Source: Aquificaceae bacterium | GTDB lineage: Bacteria; Aquificota; Aquificia; Aquificales; Aquificaceae | Assembly (NCBI GenBank): GCA_026982025.1 | Contig: JALSHX010000229.1 | Coordinates: 1-11,883, forward strand | Length of the DNA: 11,883 nucleotides | Direction of reading: 5' to 3' | In this document: in pieces, positions 1 to 6,756 of the stretch | Numbering within the stretch: the first letter of the stretch is position 1 | Layout of the letters: each line of letters opens with the position of its first letter | The notes under the pieces: model-generated | The model's database searches: none | What the model was told of the DNA's origin: nothing | The model's input: only the letters and a program-made list of their open reading frames with translations | Made by a program: the position numbers and the translations under genes

Positions 1-1
1 G

Positions 2-541
2 TTCAAGGGTTATAAGGCAAAGTATGTTTACTTGATCGGTGCAATAGTGCTGATCAGCATAACACTGAGCCTCTTTAGTCTGCTCTACAGGGAATACTTC
101 CTGATTCTTGCAACCGGTGACATTCTCCTGACCCTCACACTTCTCCTTGCAATACTTGTTTATGTGATAAAAAATCCCGAAAAAACAAAGGACTTCACAC
201 CCCCAGAAGACGCCCGATGTCCCTACTGCAATGCCTACATTACCAGTGAGAAAGAGATCTCAATTATGACCATAGCCAACCGAACACTCTACTTTGACAG
301 TGCTGACCACCTTGTAAGGTTTCTCAGGGAGGCGGACTTTTTTATTGAAAAAGGAGACCTCCCCGAAGGGGAGGTGGGTGAGGTTTTCTTTAAGATTCCA
401 GAGAAAGGAGAGTGGAGGTCCGCTCAAAGGGTCAGGATTGAAGTAAACGGAGACAGGTACATAGCGACCGCCTCGGACGAGCCCGATCCCCTTTTAAAGA
501 AACTTCTTGATGGACTGAAAAACCGCCTGGGATCTAAGTGA
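2..541 (+). CDS. Membrane protein with CxxC, NosL/TRASH-like soluble domain (5' end outside window)
   Basis: The reading frame is open from the first full codon at position 2 with no stop before it, so the gene starts outside the window; the TTG at 32 is probably just a Leu codon. The 179 visible residues hold two hydrophobic helices (about residues 9-29 and 32-56), a short linker, then a soluble domain beginning with CPYC (Cys73, Cys76) followed by 'TLYFDSADHLVRFL' and, further on, 'KGEWRSAQRV'. A CxxC, then a Phe/Tyr-Phe-Asp-Ser helix, then a G-x-W segment recalls the metal-binding NosL/TRASH/YHS group of copper or heavy-metal chaperones, but this is a pattern judgement with no firm family assignment. 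The soluble part probably binds a metal or is redox active; which side of the membrane it faces is unclear. The 3' end overlaps the oppositely transcribed heptosyltransferase by 48 bp. Confidence 0.6.
   Translation, partial: FKGYKAKYVYLIGAIVLISITLSLFSLLYREYFLILATGDILLTLTLLLAILVYVIKNPEKTKDFTPPEDARCPYCNAYITSEKEISIMTIANRTLYFDSADHLVRFLREADFFIEKGDLPEGEVGEVFFKIPEKGEWRSAQRVRIEVNGDRYIATASDEPDPLLKKLLDGLKNRLGSK
357..375. other. Inverted repeat within the CxxC membrane protein gene
   Basis: Perfect 8-bp arms (ACCTCCCC and GGGGAGGT) around a GAA loop, inside coding sequence (Asp-Leu-Pro-Glu-Gly-Glu-Val). It has the same C-GAA-G loop as the two hairpins in the DUF4105 gene. No T-run follows, so it is not an intrinsic terminator. 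Confidence 0.6.
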
Positions 542-1444
542 ATATCTGCACTCAAGCGTTCCCCGAGGACACCTTTTGGGGTTGGGCGAGCAGGGAGAGC
601 AGGGTGCTGGGTTAACGATGTAGGACCCCCTGAGAGGATAAAAGCCGTAGTCCGGAGATGTTGATGTGTAGAGTGTGACGGCGGGTGTCCCCAGAGCACC
701 TGCAATGTGGACCGGTGATGAATCGCAGGAGATAAGAAGTTTTGCACCCGAAATCACAGCCATCAATTCTCTCAGGGAGGTTTTGCCCGTCAGGTTAAGA
801 ACTCCTTTCTTCTTTTCAAATTCCTTTGACCTCTCCCTGTCCCGTGCAACGCCGGTTATAACTACCCGAAGTGGATAAAGCAAGTCAATCAGATCCAGCC
901 AGAGACCGGGATCGGGCTCCTTGAGAGGGAAGTTGGAAAAGGGATTGATGACAATGTATTCCTCATCTTTCAGACCGAACCCCGTAAGAGTCTTATCCTT
1001 TTCCTCATCGCTTAACGGAAGATAGGTATCCCTTATAAACTTGCTTACGCCTAAGGGTTTTAAAAGCTCAAGGTTTCTGTCAACTTCATGCATGTTCCAT
1101 CTGTGCTCAACCCTGTGGGTAAAGGCGGAGGGAAATTCGGATCTGTCAAATCCGACCCTCACGGGTATCCTTGAAGTCATGATGATAAGGGCGGTTCTCA
1201 GGGAGCGGTGAGGAACCACGGCAACATCATGGTCCTTTATTTTTCTAACAATTTTAAATGACTCAAGGAACCCTTTGTTGAAGGGAATTAGCTCAATGTC
1301 CCAGCCCGAAAATAGCTCCTCAATAAATGGCCTTCCCACGAAGGTAATTTTTGAAGCACTCAGCTCCTCACGGACCGTCCTAATTAGTGGAGTGGTGAGA
1401 ATAACATCCCCCAGATACGCGGTCTGCCAGATCAGAACCTTCAC
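494..1444 (-). CDS. waaF: GT9-family LPS heptosyltransferase (WaaF/RfaF-like)
   Basis: This 316-residue protein is predicted to transfer heptose from ADP-heptose to the growing LPS inner core at the cytoplasmic face of the inner membrane. The N terminus carries 'AYLGDVILTTP', with Asp13 at the position of the catalytic Asp13 of E. coli WaaC. The C-terminal Rossmann half has 'NLTGKTSLRELMAVISGAKL', then 'SCDSSPVHIAGALGTP' and 'LYTSTSPDYGFYPL', typical of the ADP-heptose binding side of GT9, and a Cys-rich tail (CSPC...C...C) common in WaaF. Length is slightly shorter than the E. coli enzyme (about 350). The start is GTG at 1444, chosen because it overlaps the upstream lipoprotein stop as GTGA and no Shine-Dalgarno is visible, implying translational coupling. 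GT9 membership is certain; heptosyltransferase I versus II is less so. Confidence 0.88.
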   Translation of the reverse strand: MKVLIWQTAYLGDVILTTPLIRTVREELSASKITFVGRPFIEELFSGWDIELIPFNKGFLESFKIVRKIKDHDVAVVPHRSLRTALIIMTSRIPVRVGFDRSEFPSAFTHRVEHRWNMHEVDRNLELLKPLGVSKFIRDTYLPLSDEEKDKTLTGFGLKDEEYIVINPFSNFPLKEPDPGLWLDLIDLLYPLRVVITGVARDRERSKEFEKKKGVLNLTGKTSLRELMAVISGAKLLISCDSSPVHIAGALGTPAVTLYTSTSPDYGFYPLRGSYIVNPAPCSPCSPNPKRCPRGTLECRYSLRSQAVFQSIKKFL

Positions 1445-1875
1445 TTTTTCGGAGGAACGAAACTGCTTATGTCAACGATATACCACCTTTCCGTGTCTTT
1501 CATAACCACAAATGTAAATATTTTTTCAATATCATCCTTATCCTCTATCTTCACCTTTACTAGGGCGGTCTTTTCTCCTATTAACTCACCGCTGTAAATG
1601 TCAAAGTCCTCTATTCCGTGTCCCATTGTGGAAAGGGCACAGGCGAGGAGCTGGGACGGTTTGAGCTCCGTAAATTGTACGGGCATTTTAACCTCAGCCG
1701 TAAGGGTGTCCCTGAATGACGGGTGCAGGAGCTTCACTGCTTCCATGCCCTCCCCTTCGCGGATTGAATCAATAAACTCTTCAACCACTTCTTCAGCATC
1801 CCCGTAAGGGTCCGCACAGGATTTGATTGCTATCAAAGCTAAGAGTATTAATAGGACGACGCCTCCCCTTCTCAT
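1441..1875 (-). CDS. Small predicted lipoprotein, possibly NTF2-like
   Basis: This 144-residue protein begins 'MRRGGVVLLILLALIAIKSC': a charged n-region, a hydrophobic core and a Cys at position 20 preceded by I-K-S. That resembles a lipobox, though Lys at -2 is unusual. After Cys comes a charged mature part with 'AEEVVEEFIDSIREGEGMEAVKLLHP' split over a helix, then beta-rich segments ending 'FVVMKDTERWYIVDI'. This alpha-then-beta layout is typical of NTF2/SnoaL/DUF4878-like small lipoproteins, but I cannot name the family. The ATG at 1875 is chosen because it gives a proper signal peptide; a longer in-frame reading to 1926 would add 17 unlikely residues. No Shine-Dalgarno precedes it, and a TATAAT ends 6 nt upstream. 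It overlaps the heptosyltransferase by 4 bp, so the two are probably one operon acting in the envelope. Confidence 0.7.
   Translation of the reverse strand: MRRGGVVLLILLALIAIKSCADPYGDAEEVVEEFIDSIREGEGMEAVKLLHPSFRDTLTAEVKMPVQFTELKPSQLLACALSTMGHGIEDFDIYSGELIGEKTALVKVKIEDKDDIEKIFTFVVMKDTERWYIVDISSFVPPKK
1823..1851 (+). promoter_or_regulatory. Putative promoter of the pnt operon
   Basis: TTGATT (1823-1828), a 17-nt spacer and TATTAA (1846-1851) lie about 40 nt upstream of the pntAA ATG, inside the 5' end of the opposing lipoprotein gene. The -10 is only a moderate match, so the assignment is tentative. No Shine-Dalgarno is seen between here and the ATG. Confidence 0.35.
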
Positions 1876-1881
1876 GCTAAA

Positions 1882-1911
1882 ATTATACACCATGTTTGTC
1901 GGCGTTCCCAA
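1882..1911 (-). promoter_or_regulatory. Putative sigma70-type promoter of the lipoprotein-waaF operon
   Basis: On the minus strand TTGGGA (1906-1911) and a perfect TATAAT (1882-1887) are separated by 18 nt. The -10 ends 6 nt before the ATG at 1875, so the expected transcription start falls on or next to the start codon. The -35 lies inside the opposing pntAA reading frame. Confidence 0.5.
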
Positions 1912-3043
1912 AGATAGATATATCAACGAAAAGAGAGTTTCCGTCGTTCCTCAGGATGTGGAAAGACTCAAGAAGCTTGGGGCGGAGGTCTTCGTAGAAA
2001 AAGGTGCTGGTGAGAGTGCTGGCTTTTCCGATGAGGATTACAAAGAGGCGGGGGCGGAGGTCCTTGAGAGGGAAGAGGTTTTTGAGAGGTCGGAGCTGAT
2101 AATTAAGGTGAGGGTCCTGTCCGCCGAGGAAGAGGAGTTCAAAAGGGAAAAAGATCTCTACAGGCAAAAAATCGTGGTGGGCACATCAGAGCCCTTTCTA
2201 CTTAATGAAGAACTCATCAGGCTTGCAGAGGGTCTGGGGCTGACCGTCTTTTCTCTGGAGCTAATTCCCAGAATTACAAGGGCGCAAAGTATGGATGTTC
2301 TCTCTTCAATGGCTACGGTTTCTGGATACAGAGCGGTTATGATTTGTGCAAATCTCCTTCCCAAAATGTTTCCGATGCTCATGACCGCGGCGGGAACAAT
2401 CCTGCCCGCAAAGGTTTTCGTGATCGGTGCCGGCGTTGCAGGTCTTCAGGCAATTGCCACTGCGAGAAGACTGGGTGCGGTTGTTGAGGCATACGATATA
2501 AGACCGGCTGTCAGGGAGCAGGTTGAGAGCCTCGGTGCGAAATTTGTTGAGCTCGGACTTGAAACTGAGGAAGCCCAGGACAAGAGCGGTTATGCAAAGG
2601 AGATGGGTGAGGAATTTTACAGGAGACAAAGAGAGGTAATGATGGAAGTGGTCTCAAGAAGCGACGCAGTCATATCAACTGCCTCCGTTCCGGGGAAGAA
2701 GGCACCCGTCCTTATCACCCGTGAAATGGTTAAGTCTATGAAGAGGGGCTCCGTAATAGTGGACCTTGCGGCAGAAAGGGGGGGAAACTGCGAGCTGACA
2801 AAACCGGGGGAGGTGGTTGAGTTTGAAGGAGTTAGGGTAGTCGGTCCCTTAAATCTTCCCTCCGACCTTCCCGGAGACTCAAGCAGGCTATTCTCAAGAA
2901 ATATCGCAAACTTTCTCGGTCTGGTAATTAAAGATGGAAATATTGATGTAAACAAAGAGGATCAAATTATCCGGGAAACCCTCCTCTTTGAGGGAGGAAC
3001 ACTCGTAAACGAAAGAGTAAAGGAATTTCTGGGGGTGTCTTAA
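1892..3043 (+). CDS. pntAA: NAD(P) transhydrogenase subunit alpha, part 1 (NAD(H)-binding domain I)
   Basis: Soluble domain I of the proton-translocating transhydrogenase, which binds NAD(H) and passes hydride to NADP+ on PntB; the proton gradient drives NADPH formation. It is 383 residues long, usual for a split alpha subunit. Visible features are the N-terminal 'VGVPKDRYINEKRVSVVP', the RQD loop with Arg127, Gln132, Asp135 and Ser138 at the same numbers as in Rhodospirillum rubrum domain I, the nucleotide-binding GAGVAGLQA at 179-187, Asp202 (in YDIRP), which selects NAD(H) over NADP(H), and 'DLAAERGGNCELT' near 291-303. The start at 1892 (MFVGVPKD) matches the family; the frame stays open upstream to 1823 but would run through the opposing lipoprotein gene. 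Only 16 bp separate the two divergent start codons. pntAB follows after 2 nt. Confidence 0.96.
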   Translation: MFVGVPKDRYINEKRVSVVPQDVERLKKLGAEVFVEKGAGESAGFSDEDYKEAGAEVLEREEVFERSELIIKVRVLSAEEEEFKREKDLYRQKIVVGTSEPFLLNEELIRLAEGLGLTVFSLELIPRITRAQSMDVLSSMATVSGYRAVMICANLLPKMFPMLMTAAGTILPAKVFVIGAGVAGLQAIATARRLGAVVEAYDIRPAVREQVESLGAKFVELGLETEEAQDKSGYAKEMGEEFYRRQREVMMEVVSRSDAVISTASVPGKKAPVLITREMVKSMKRGSVIVDLAAERGGNCELTKPGEVVEFEGVRVVGPLNLPSDLPGDSSRLFSRNIANFLGLVIKDGNIDVNKEDQIIRETLLFEGGTLVNERVKEFLGVS

Positions 3044-3045
3044 GG

Positions 3046-3327
3046 ATGGAAGATCTTATCCTCTACATAACAATCTTTGTCCTCGCCATTTTCGTAGGCT
3101 TTGAGGTAATTACTAAGGTTCCCGCCACCCTTCATACACCCCTCATGTCGGGAGCGAACGCCATCTCGGGGATTACAATTGTCGGTGCCCTCATATCTGC
3201 CGGTTCACACCACAGCTTTTTAACAACCCTTCTGGGTTTTTTAGCCCTCGTTTTTGCAACCATAAATGTTGTGGGAGGATTTCTCGTTACCCACCGGATG
3301 CTTGAGATGTTCAGGAGGAAGAACTAA
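3046..3327 (+). CDS. pntAB: NAD(P) transhydrogenase subunit alpha, part 2 (short membrane subunit)
   Basis: A 93-residue integral membrane subunit with three hydrophobic helices (about residues 4-22, 36-54 and 58-80), forming the first part of proton-channel domain II. The motif 'KVPATLHTPLMSGANAISGI' (residues 25-44) is the family signature. In E. coli this region is fused to PntA; here it is a separate gene, the three-gene arrangement known from R. rubrum and many thermophiles. A G-rich Shine-Dalgarno (GGGGGTG, 3031-3037) lies 8 nt before the ATG, inside the end of pntAA; the intergenic gap is 2 nt. Confidence 0.95.
   Translation: MEDLILYITIFVLAIFVGFEVITKVPATLHTPLMSGANAISGITIVGALISAGSHHSFLTTLLGFLALVFATINVVGGFLVTHRMLEMFRRKN
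3313..3318 (+). promoter_or_regulatory. Shine-Dalgarno of pntB
   Basis: A perfect AGGAGG lies 11 nt before the pntB ATG and within the last codons of pntAB. It shows that this organism uses the canonical anti-SD interaction, in contrast to several SD-less starts nearby. Confidence 0.8.
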
Positions 3328-3329
3328 AA

Positions 3330-4706
3330 ATGGAAAAGGTTGTTGTAAACATTGCTTACCTCCTCTCTGCTTCCCTTTTTATCTTCGGATTAAAGAACCT
3401 TTCCCATCCGAGGACTGCGGTTCGCGGAAACCTTCTCGGCGCATCGGGAATGTTAATAGCGGTCCTCGTGACCCTGATTGATAAAAGGATCGTTGACTTC
3501 AAGCTAATAATCGCAGGTCTCATAATAGGTGGCCTTATAGGTACACTCCTTGCCCTCAAAGTCCAGATGACCGCAATGCCCCAGCTCGTAGCTGTATTTA
3601 ACGGCTTGGGGGGCGGTGCATCTGCAATGGTGGCGGGCTCAGCATTCTTTGAGAGTGAACTCTCAAGCTTAAGTGCAGACTTCCTTACCGCTACCGTAGC
3701 CTCCGCAATCATTGGATCCGTCACCTTCTTCGGTAGCGGGGTTGCTTTCGGAAAACTTCAGGGACTGATAAATGAACGACCCATGAGGTACCCCGGTGAT
3801 CAGCTTCTCAAGTTGACGGTGGGAGCGGTGACCCTTCTGACGGGGTACATGATCATTACCGCGCCGGAGTTTTCCATTCTTTACTGGGTCATCCTTATAT
3901 TCGGGGGTTTTCTCGGAATCCTTTTAACCATTTCAATCGGCGGTGCGGACATGCCCGTGGTCATAGCTCTGCTCAACTCCTACTCGGGACTTGCGGCATC
4001 CGCAACAGGCTTCGTTCTGGAAAACACAGCCCTCATAATATCCGGTTCACTCGTGGGAGCATCAGGGATCATTCTAACCAACCTCATGTGTAAAGCCATG
4101 AACAGGTCCCTTTTAAATGTTCTCTTCGGGGGGTTCGGTGAAGTTGCGCAGACAAAGGATGACATATATGAAGGTAAGGTCAAGTCAACATCCCCCGAAG
4201 AGGTGGCTCTCCTCCTTGAATCCGCAAGGAGGGTGGTTATAGTCCCGGGTTACGGAATGGCTGTAGCTCAGGCACAGTTTCCTGTCAGGGACCTATTCAA
4301 TTACCTCACAGAGAGAGGAGTTGAGGTTGATTTTGCAATTCATCCTGTTGCGGGGAGGATGCCGGGCCACATGAATGTCCTCCTCGCTGAAGTTGACATA
4401 CCATACGACAGAATGAAGGAGCTTGATCAGATAAATCCTTACTTTGAACAGACTGATGTCTCCATCGTTATCGGTGCCAACGATGTTGTAAATCCTCTTG
4501 CAGAAACAGATCCAAAAAGCCCCATAGCGGGAATGCCGGTCCTTCAGGTCTGGAAATCAAAAACAGTGATAGTTATCAAAAGAAGCCTGAGCCCCGGTTT
4601 TGCGGGAATACCCAATCCCCTGTTTGCAATGGACAACACGCTGATGCTCTTTTCTGACGCAAAGAAGGCGGTTGAGGAGATCTTAAGGTCCCTCAAGGAG
4701 CAGTGA
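3330..4706 (+). CDS. pntB: NAD(P) transhydrogenase subunit beta (proton channel and NADP(H)-binding domain III)
   Basis: This 458-residue subunit completes the transhydrogenase. Residues 1-260 are highly hydrophobic and hold about eight or nine membrane helices; residues about 285-458 form the NADP(H)-binding domain III, with 'VPGYGMAVAQAQFPV' (305-319), 'HPVAGRMPGHMNVLLAE' (338-354), 'GANDVVNP' (382-389) and 'KRSLSPGFAGIPNPLF' (417-432). The channel residue His91 of E. coli PntB is replaced by Asn in 'VAVFNGLGGGAS', a variant known in other PntB branches. The ATG at 3330 has an AGGAGG Shine-Dalgarno at 3313-3318 inside pntAB. The stop TGA at 4704-4706 directly abuts the argG stop on the other strand. 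Confidence 0.97.
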   Translation: MEKVVVNIAYLLSASLFIFGLKNLSHPRTAVRGNLLGASGMLIAVLVTLIDKRIVDFKLIIAGLIIGGLIGTLLALKVQMTAMPQLVAVFNGLGGGASAMVAGSAFFESELSSLSADFLTATVASAIIGSVTFFGSGVAFGKLQGLINERPMRYPGDQLLKLTVGAVTLLTGYMIITAPEFSILYWVILIFGGFLGILLTISIGGADMPVVIALLNSYSGLAASATGFVLENTALIISGSLVGASGIILTNLMCKAMNRSLLNVLFGGFGEVAQTKDDIYEGKVKSTSPEEVALLLESARRVVIVPGYGMAVAQAQFPVRDLFNYLTERGVEVDFAIHPVAGRMPGHMNVLLAEVDIPYDRMKELDQINPYFEQTDVSIVIGANDVVNPLAETDPKSPIAGMPVLQVWKSKTVIVIKRSLSPGFAGIPNPLFAMDNTLMLFSDAKKAVEEILRSLKEQ

Positions 4707-4709
4707 TCA
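4704..4709. other. Stop-codon palindrome joining convergent pntB and argG
   Basis: TGATCA is read as TGA on both strands: it is the last codon of pntB (4704-4706) and of argG (4707-4709). There is no base between the two genes and no terminator hairpin around them. Confidence 0.95.
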
Positions 4710-5906
4710 TGACTCCCCCGTTTCTCCGAGAACCCTGAGGGGAAGTCCCCACACCGTAGTAAAAAACTTTCCCGCCCTGTGGTCAAAGGCGTCCTTCTGA
4801 GAGTAAGTGGCAAGATTTTCACGGTAAAGGGATAAGGGCGACCTGCGACCCACAACTTCCACCTTCCCCTTGTAAACTTTTAGCCTCACTTCACCGCTTA
4901 CCCTTTTCGCAAGGATTGATGTAAAGGCGTCCATCGCCTCTCTGAGGGGAGTAAACCAGAGCCCCTCATAAACCAGCTTTGCATACTCTCCCGGAATGTG
5001 GGTAAGAAAGTAATGAAATGTAAATCTGTCAAGAACGAGGGAGAGGAGGTCCCTATACGCCTCGTAAAGCACCGCAGGTGCTGGAGCCTCGTAAACCTCC
5101 CTGCTTTTAATCCCCACAAGCCTGTTTTCCACGATGTCTATTCTTCCGACACCGTAAGGAGCAACCATTGAAGTGAGATCCTCAATCAGAGATGCGAAAT
5201 TTGAGTAGCTCTTTCCGTTTAAAGCGACGGGAACTCCCTCTTTAAATTCAAGTTCAATGAATAACGGATCCTCGGGGGCACCGAGGGGACTTTTGGTGAT
5301 TTCGTAGGCGTCTTCGGGCGGCTCCTCCCATGGATCCTCAAGAGGACCGCACTCAATAGAAACACCCCAGAGGTTTCTATCGATGGAATAGGGTTTCTCC
5401 CTGCTAACTTTAACGGGAATCCCGTGCTTTTGAGCGTACTCAACCTGCTCCTCCCTTGCCCTGAACTCCCATTCTCTAACGGGGGCAATTACCTCAATAT
5501 TCGGTGCAAGTGCCCAGACGGAAAGCTCAAACCTCACCTGATCGTTTCCCTTACCTGTTGAACCGTGAGCAACATAGTCTGCCTTCCACTTCTTTGCCTG
5601 CTGAACGAGTTTCTTGGCAATCAGAGGTCTTGAGAGAGCCGCCGTCAGAGGGTACTTACCCTCGTAGAGGGCAAGAGCCCTGAGGGTCGGCAGGCAGTAC
5701 TCCCTTGCAAACTCCTCCCTGACATCCTCAACCACCGCTTCCACCGCTCCTGCAGCCTTCGCCTTTTCTGGAATTTGAGACAACTCTTCACCCTGTCCCA
5801 AATCGGCGGTGTAGGTTATAACCTCAAAGCCCTTATCGGTAAGCCATCTAACAATAACCGAAGTGTCAAGACCGCCCGAGTATGCAAGGACAACCCTCTT
5901 TCCCAT
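4707..5906 (-). CDS. argG: Argininosuccinate synthase
   Basis: Cytosolic enzyme joining citrulline and aspartate with ATP hydrolysis to AMP and PPi, the penultimate step of arginine synthesis (EC 6.3.4.5). The 399 residues match the usual 400. The N-type ATP-pyrophosphatase P-loop AYSGGLDTS is at 8-16, 'ADLGQGEE' at 34-41, and the citrulline/aspartate-binding 'AHGSTGKGNDQVRFE' at 113-127, followed by 'REKPYSIDRNLWG' and the C-terminal 'YSQKDAFDHRAGKFF'. All expected motifs are present and there is no sign of damage. The ATG at 5906 lacks a Shine-Dalgarno; a TATAAT ends 6 nt upstream. It lies 22 bp downstream of rnhC on the same strand and may be read both from that operon and from its own promoter. 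No other arginine gene is in the window. Confidence 0.97.
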   Translation of the reverse strand: MGKRVVLAYSGGLDTSVIVRWLTDKGFEVITYTADLGQGEELSQIPEKAKAAGAVEAVVEDVREEFAREYCLPTLRALALYEGKYPLTAALSRPLIAKKLVQQAKKWKADYVAHGSTGKGNDQVRFELSVWALAPNIEVIAPVREWEFRAREEQVEYAQKHGIPVKVSREKPYSIDRNLWGVSIECGPLEDPWEEPPEDAYEITKSPLGAPEDPLFIELEFKEGVPVALNGKSYSNFASLIEDLTSMVAPYGVGRIDIVENRLVGIKSREVYEAPAPAVLYEAYRDLLSLVLDRFTFHYFLTHIPGEYAKLVYEGLWFTPLREAMDAFTSILAKRVSGEVRLKVYKGKVEVVGRRSPLSLYRENLATYSQKDAFDHRAGKFFTTVWGLPLRVLGETGES

Positions 5907-5912
5907 AGCTCA

Positions 5913-5923
5913 ATTATATATCA
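5913..5923 (-). promoter_or_regulatory. Putative extended -10 promoter of argG
   Basis: The 22-bp rnhC-argG gap reads, on the minus strand, TGATATATAAT (5923-5913): a TATAAT ending 6 nt before the ATG, or alternatively an extended -10 of TGA-TATATA. No good -35 is present 16-18 nt upstream. If used, the transcript would start at or next to the argG start codon. Confidence 0.4.
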
Positions 5924-5928
5924 GGGGT

Positions 5929-6750
5929 TCAAAGGTCCCTGCCCAGAAAGCTAATTTTCAGTACCCGCCTTGCGAGGGAGGGGTCTTTTTCAACAAGCCT
6001 CATACCCAGCACCCTTGCCTGAGAAGATGCACCCTTGGGAACTTTATGCCCAAGCAAATCCTCAATTTTCCTAAGCTCCGCAAGGAACTTTGCCCTTGCC
6101 ACGATACTTGCACAGCTCACTTCCGGATACCTCTCGCCTTTTTTCTCAAAAAGAACATTCTTAACATCAGCAAAAGGGTTTGTTGAAGAATAGGCGTCAA
6201 TCACGATCCTTGCGGGTGAAATCTCCCTCCGAATATGGGATATAAGTTTTCTGTAGGCATTGTCCATTATTCTGTTGAGGTTTCCCACCTCTGCTATGAG
6301 CCGGTTAAACTTCTCCGGTCTTATAACCACCGAGCGCGTGAAGATCAGAGTCTTAAGCCGGGCGTACTTATTCATAATTTCAGAATCCCCCATCCTCTTG
6401 GAGTCTTTCGGAGCTACCGTCAGAACTTCCCTGTATTTTTCGGGTAAAAGCACGGCACAGGACAAAACGAGGGGACCGAATATGTCTCCTTTCCCCGCCT
6501 CGTCGCATCCCGCCAACGCTCCCTCGGGAACTTTAATTAAGGAAAGAACCCTGTCTCCCCACTCATTTGCGCCCTTCCCCTGAATTAGGAGGATCCCAGA
6601 GGGATACATGTTAAAGTAAGTCCCATTCCCTTCAAAGCTCCAGAGGGTATTATCAACCTTCCTCCTCACCATTCCGCTCTCTTTTAGGAAATTCATCACC
6701 CTGACAAGGTGCTCCTCGGGTATTCTGAGGGTTACATTCCTCTTTTCCAT
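5929..6750 (-). CDS. rnhC: Ribonuclease HIII
   Basis: An endoribonuclease that cuts the RNA strand of RNA/DNA hybrids, clearing R-loops and primers. The 273 residues split into an N-terminal TBP-like hybrid-binding domain (about 1-70, 'WSFEGNGTYFNMYPSGILLIQGKG' in two parts), which distinguishes RnhC from RnhB, and a type-2 RNase H catalytic domain (about 75-270). Catalytic residues seen are Asp83-Glu84 in GCDEAGKGDIFGP and Asp185 in 'IVIDAY'; 'KDSKRM' and 'EVSCASIVARAKF' are further type-2 signatures. RNase HIII is characteristic of low-GC Gram-positives and a few other lineages, including Aquifex. The start ATG at 6750 is 6 nt after the DUF4105 stop and has no Shine-Dalgarno, so it relies on coupling or on its own promoter at 6762-6791. 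Confidence 0.93.
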   Translation of the reverse strand: MEKRNVTLRIPEEHLVRVMNFLKESGMVRRKVDNTLWSFEGNGTYFNMYPSGILLIQGKGANEWGDRVLSLIKVPEGALAGCDEAGKGDIFGPLVLSCAVLLPEKYREVLTVAPKDSKRMGDSEIMNKYARLKTLIFTRSVVIRPEKFNRLIAEVGNLNRIMDNAYRKLISHIRREISPARIVIDAYSSTNPFADVKNVLFEKKGERYPEVSCASIVARAKFLAELRKIEDLLGHKVPKGASSQARVLGMRLVEKDPSLARRVLKISFLGRDL

Positions 6751-6756
6751 TGAGAT

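Noticed and set aside
561..581. Possible terminator hairpin after the CxxC protein gene (CCCC...GGGG with inner AGG/CCT)
   Set aside because: Interrupted stem and no following T-run on either strand; it lies within the heptosyltransferase coding sequence.
424..747. Minus-strand open frame of 107 codons
   Set aside because: Out-of-frame shadow of the heptosyltransferase end, with no family resemblance and low-complexity composition.
1876..1926. Longer N terminus of the lipoprotein (start at 1926 or 1893)
   Set aside because: Extra residues would bury the signal peptide and run into pntAA; MRRGG at 1875 gives a proper signal sequence.
2306..2629. Minus-strand open frame opposite pntAA
   Set aside because: Antisense to the strongly conserved NAD-binding region of pntAA; no recognisable protein features or ribosome binding site.
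3356..3724. Minus-strand 122-codon open frame opposite pntB
   Set aside because: Mirror of membrane-helix codons of pntB; Pro/Ala/Arg-rich with no domain.
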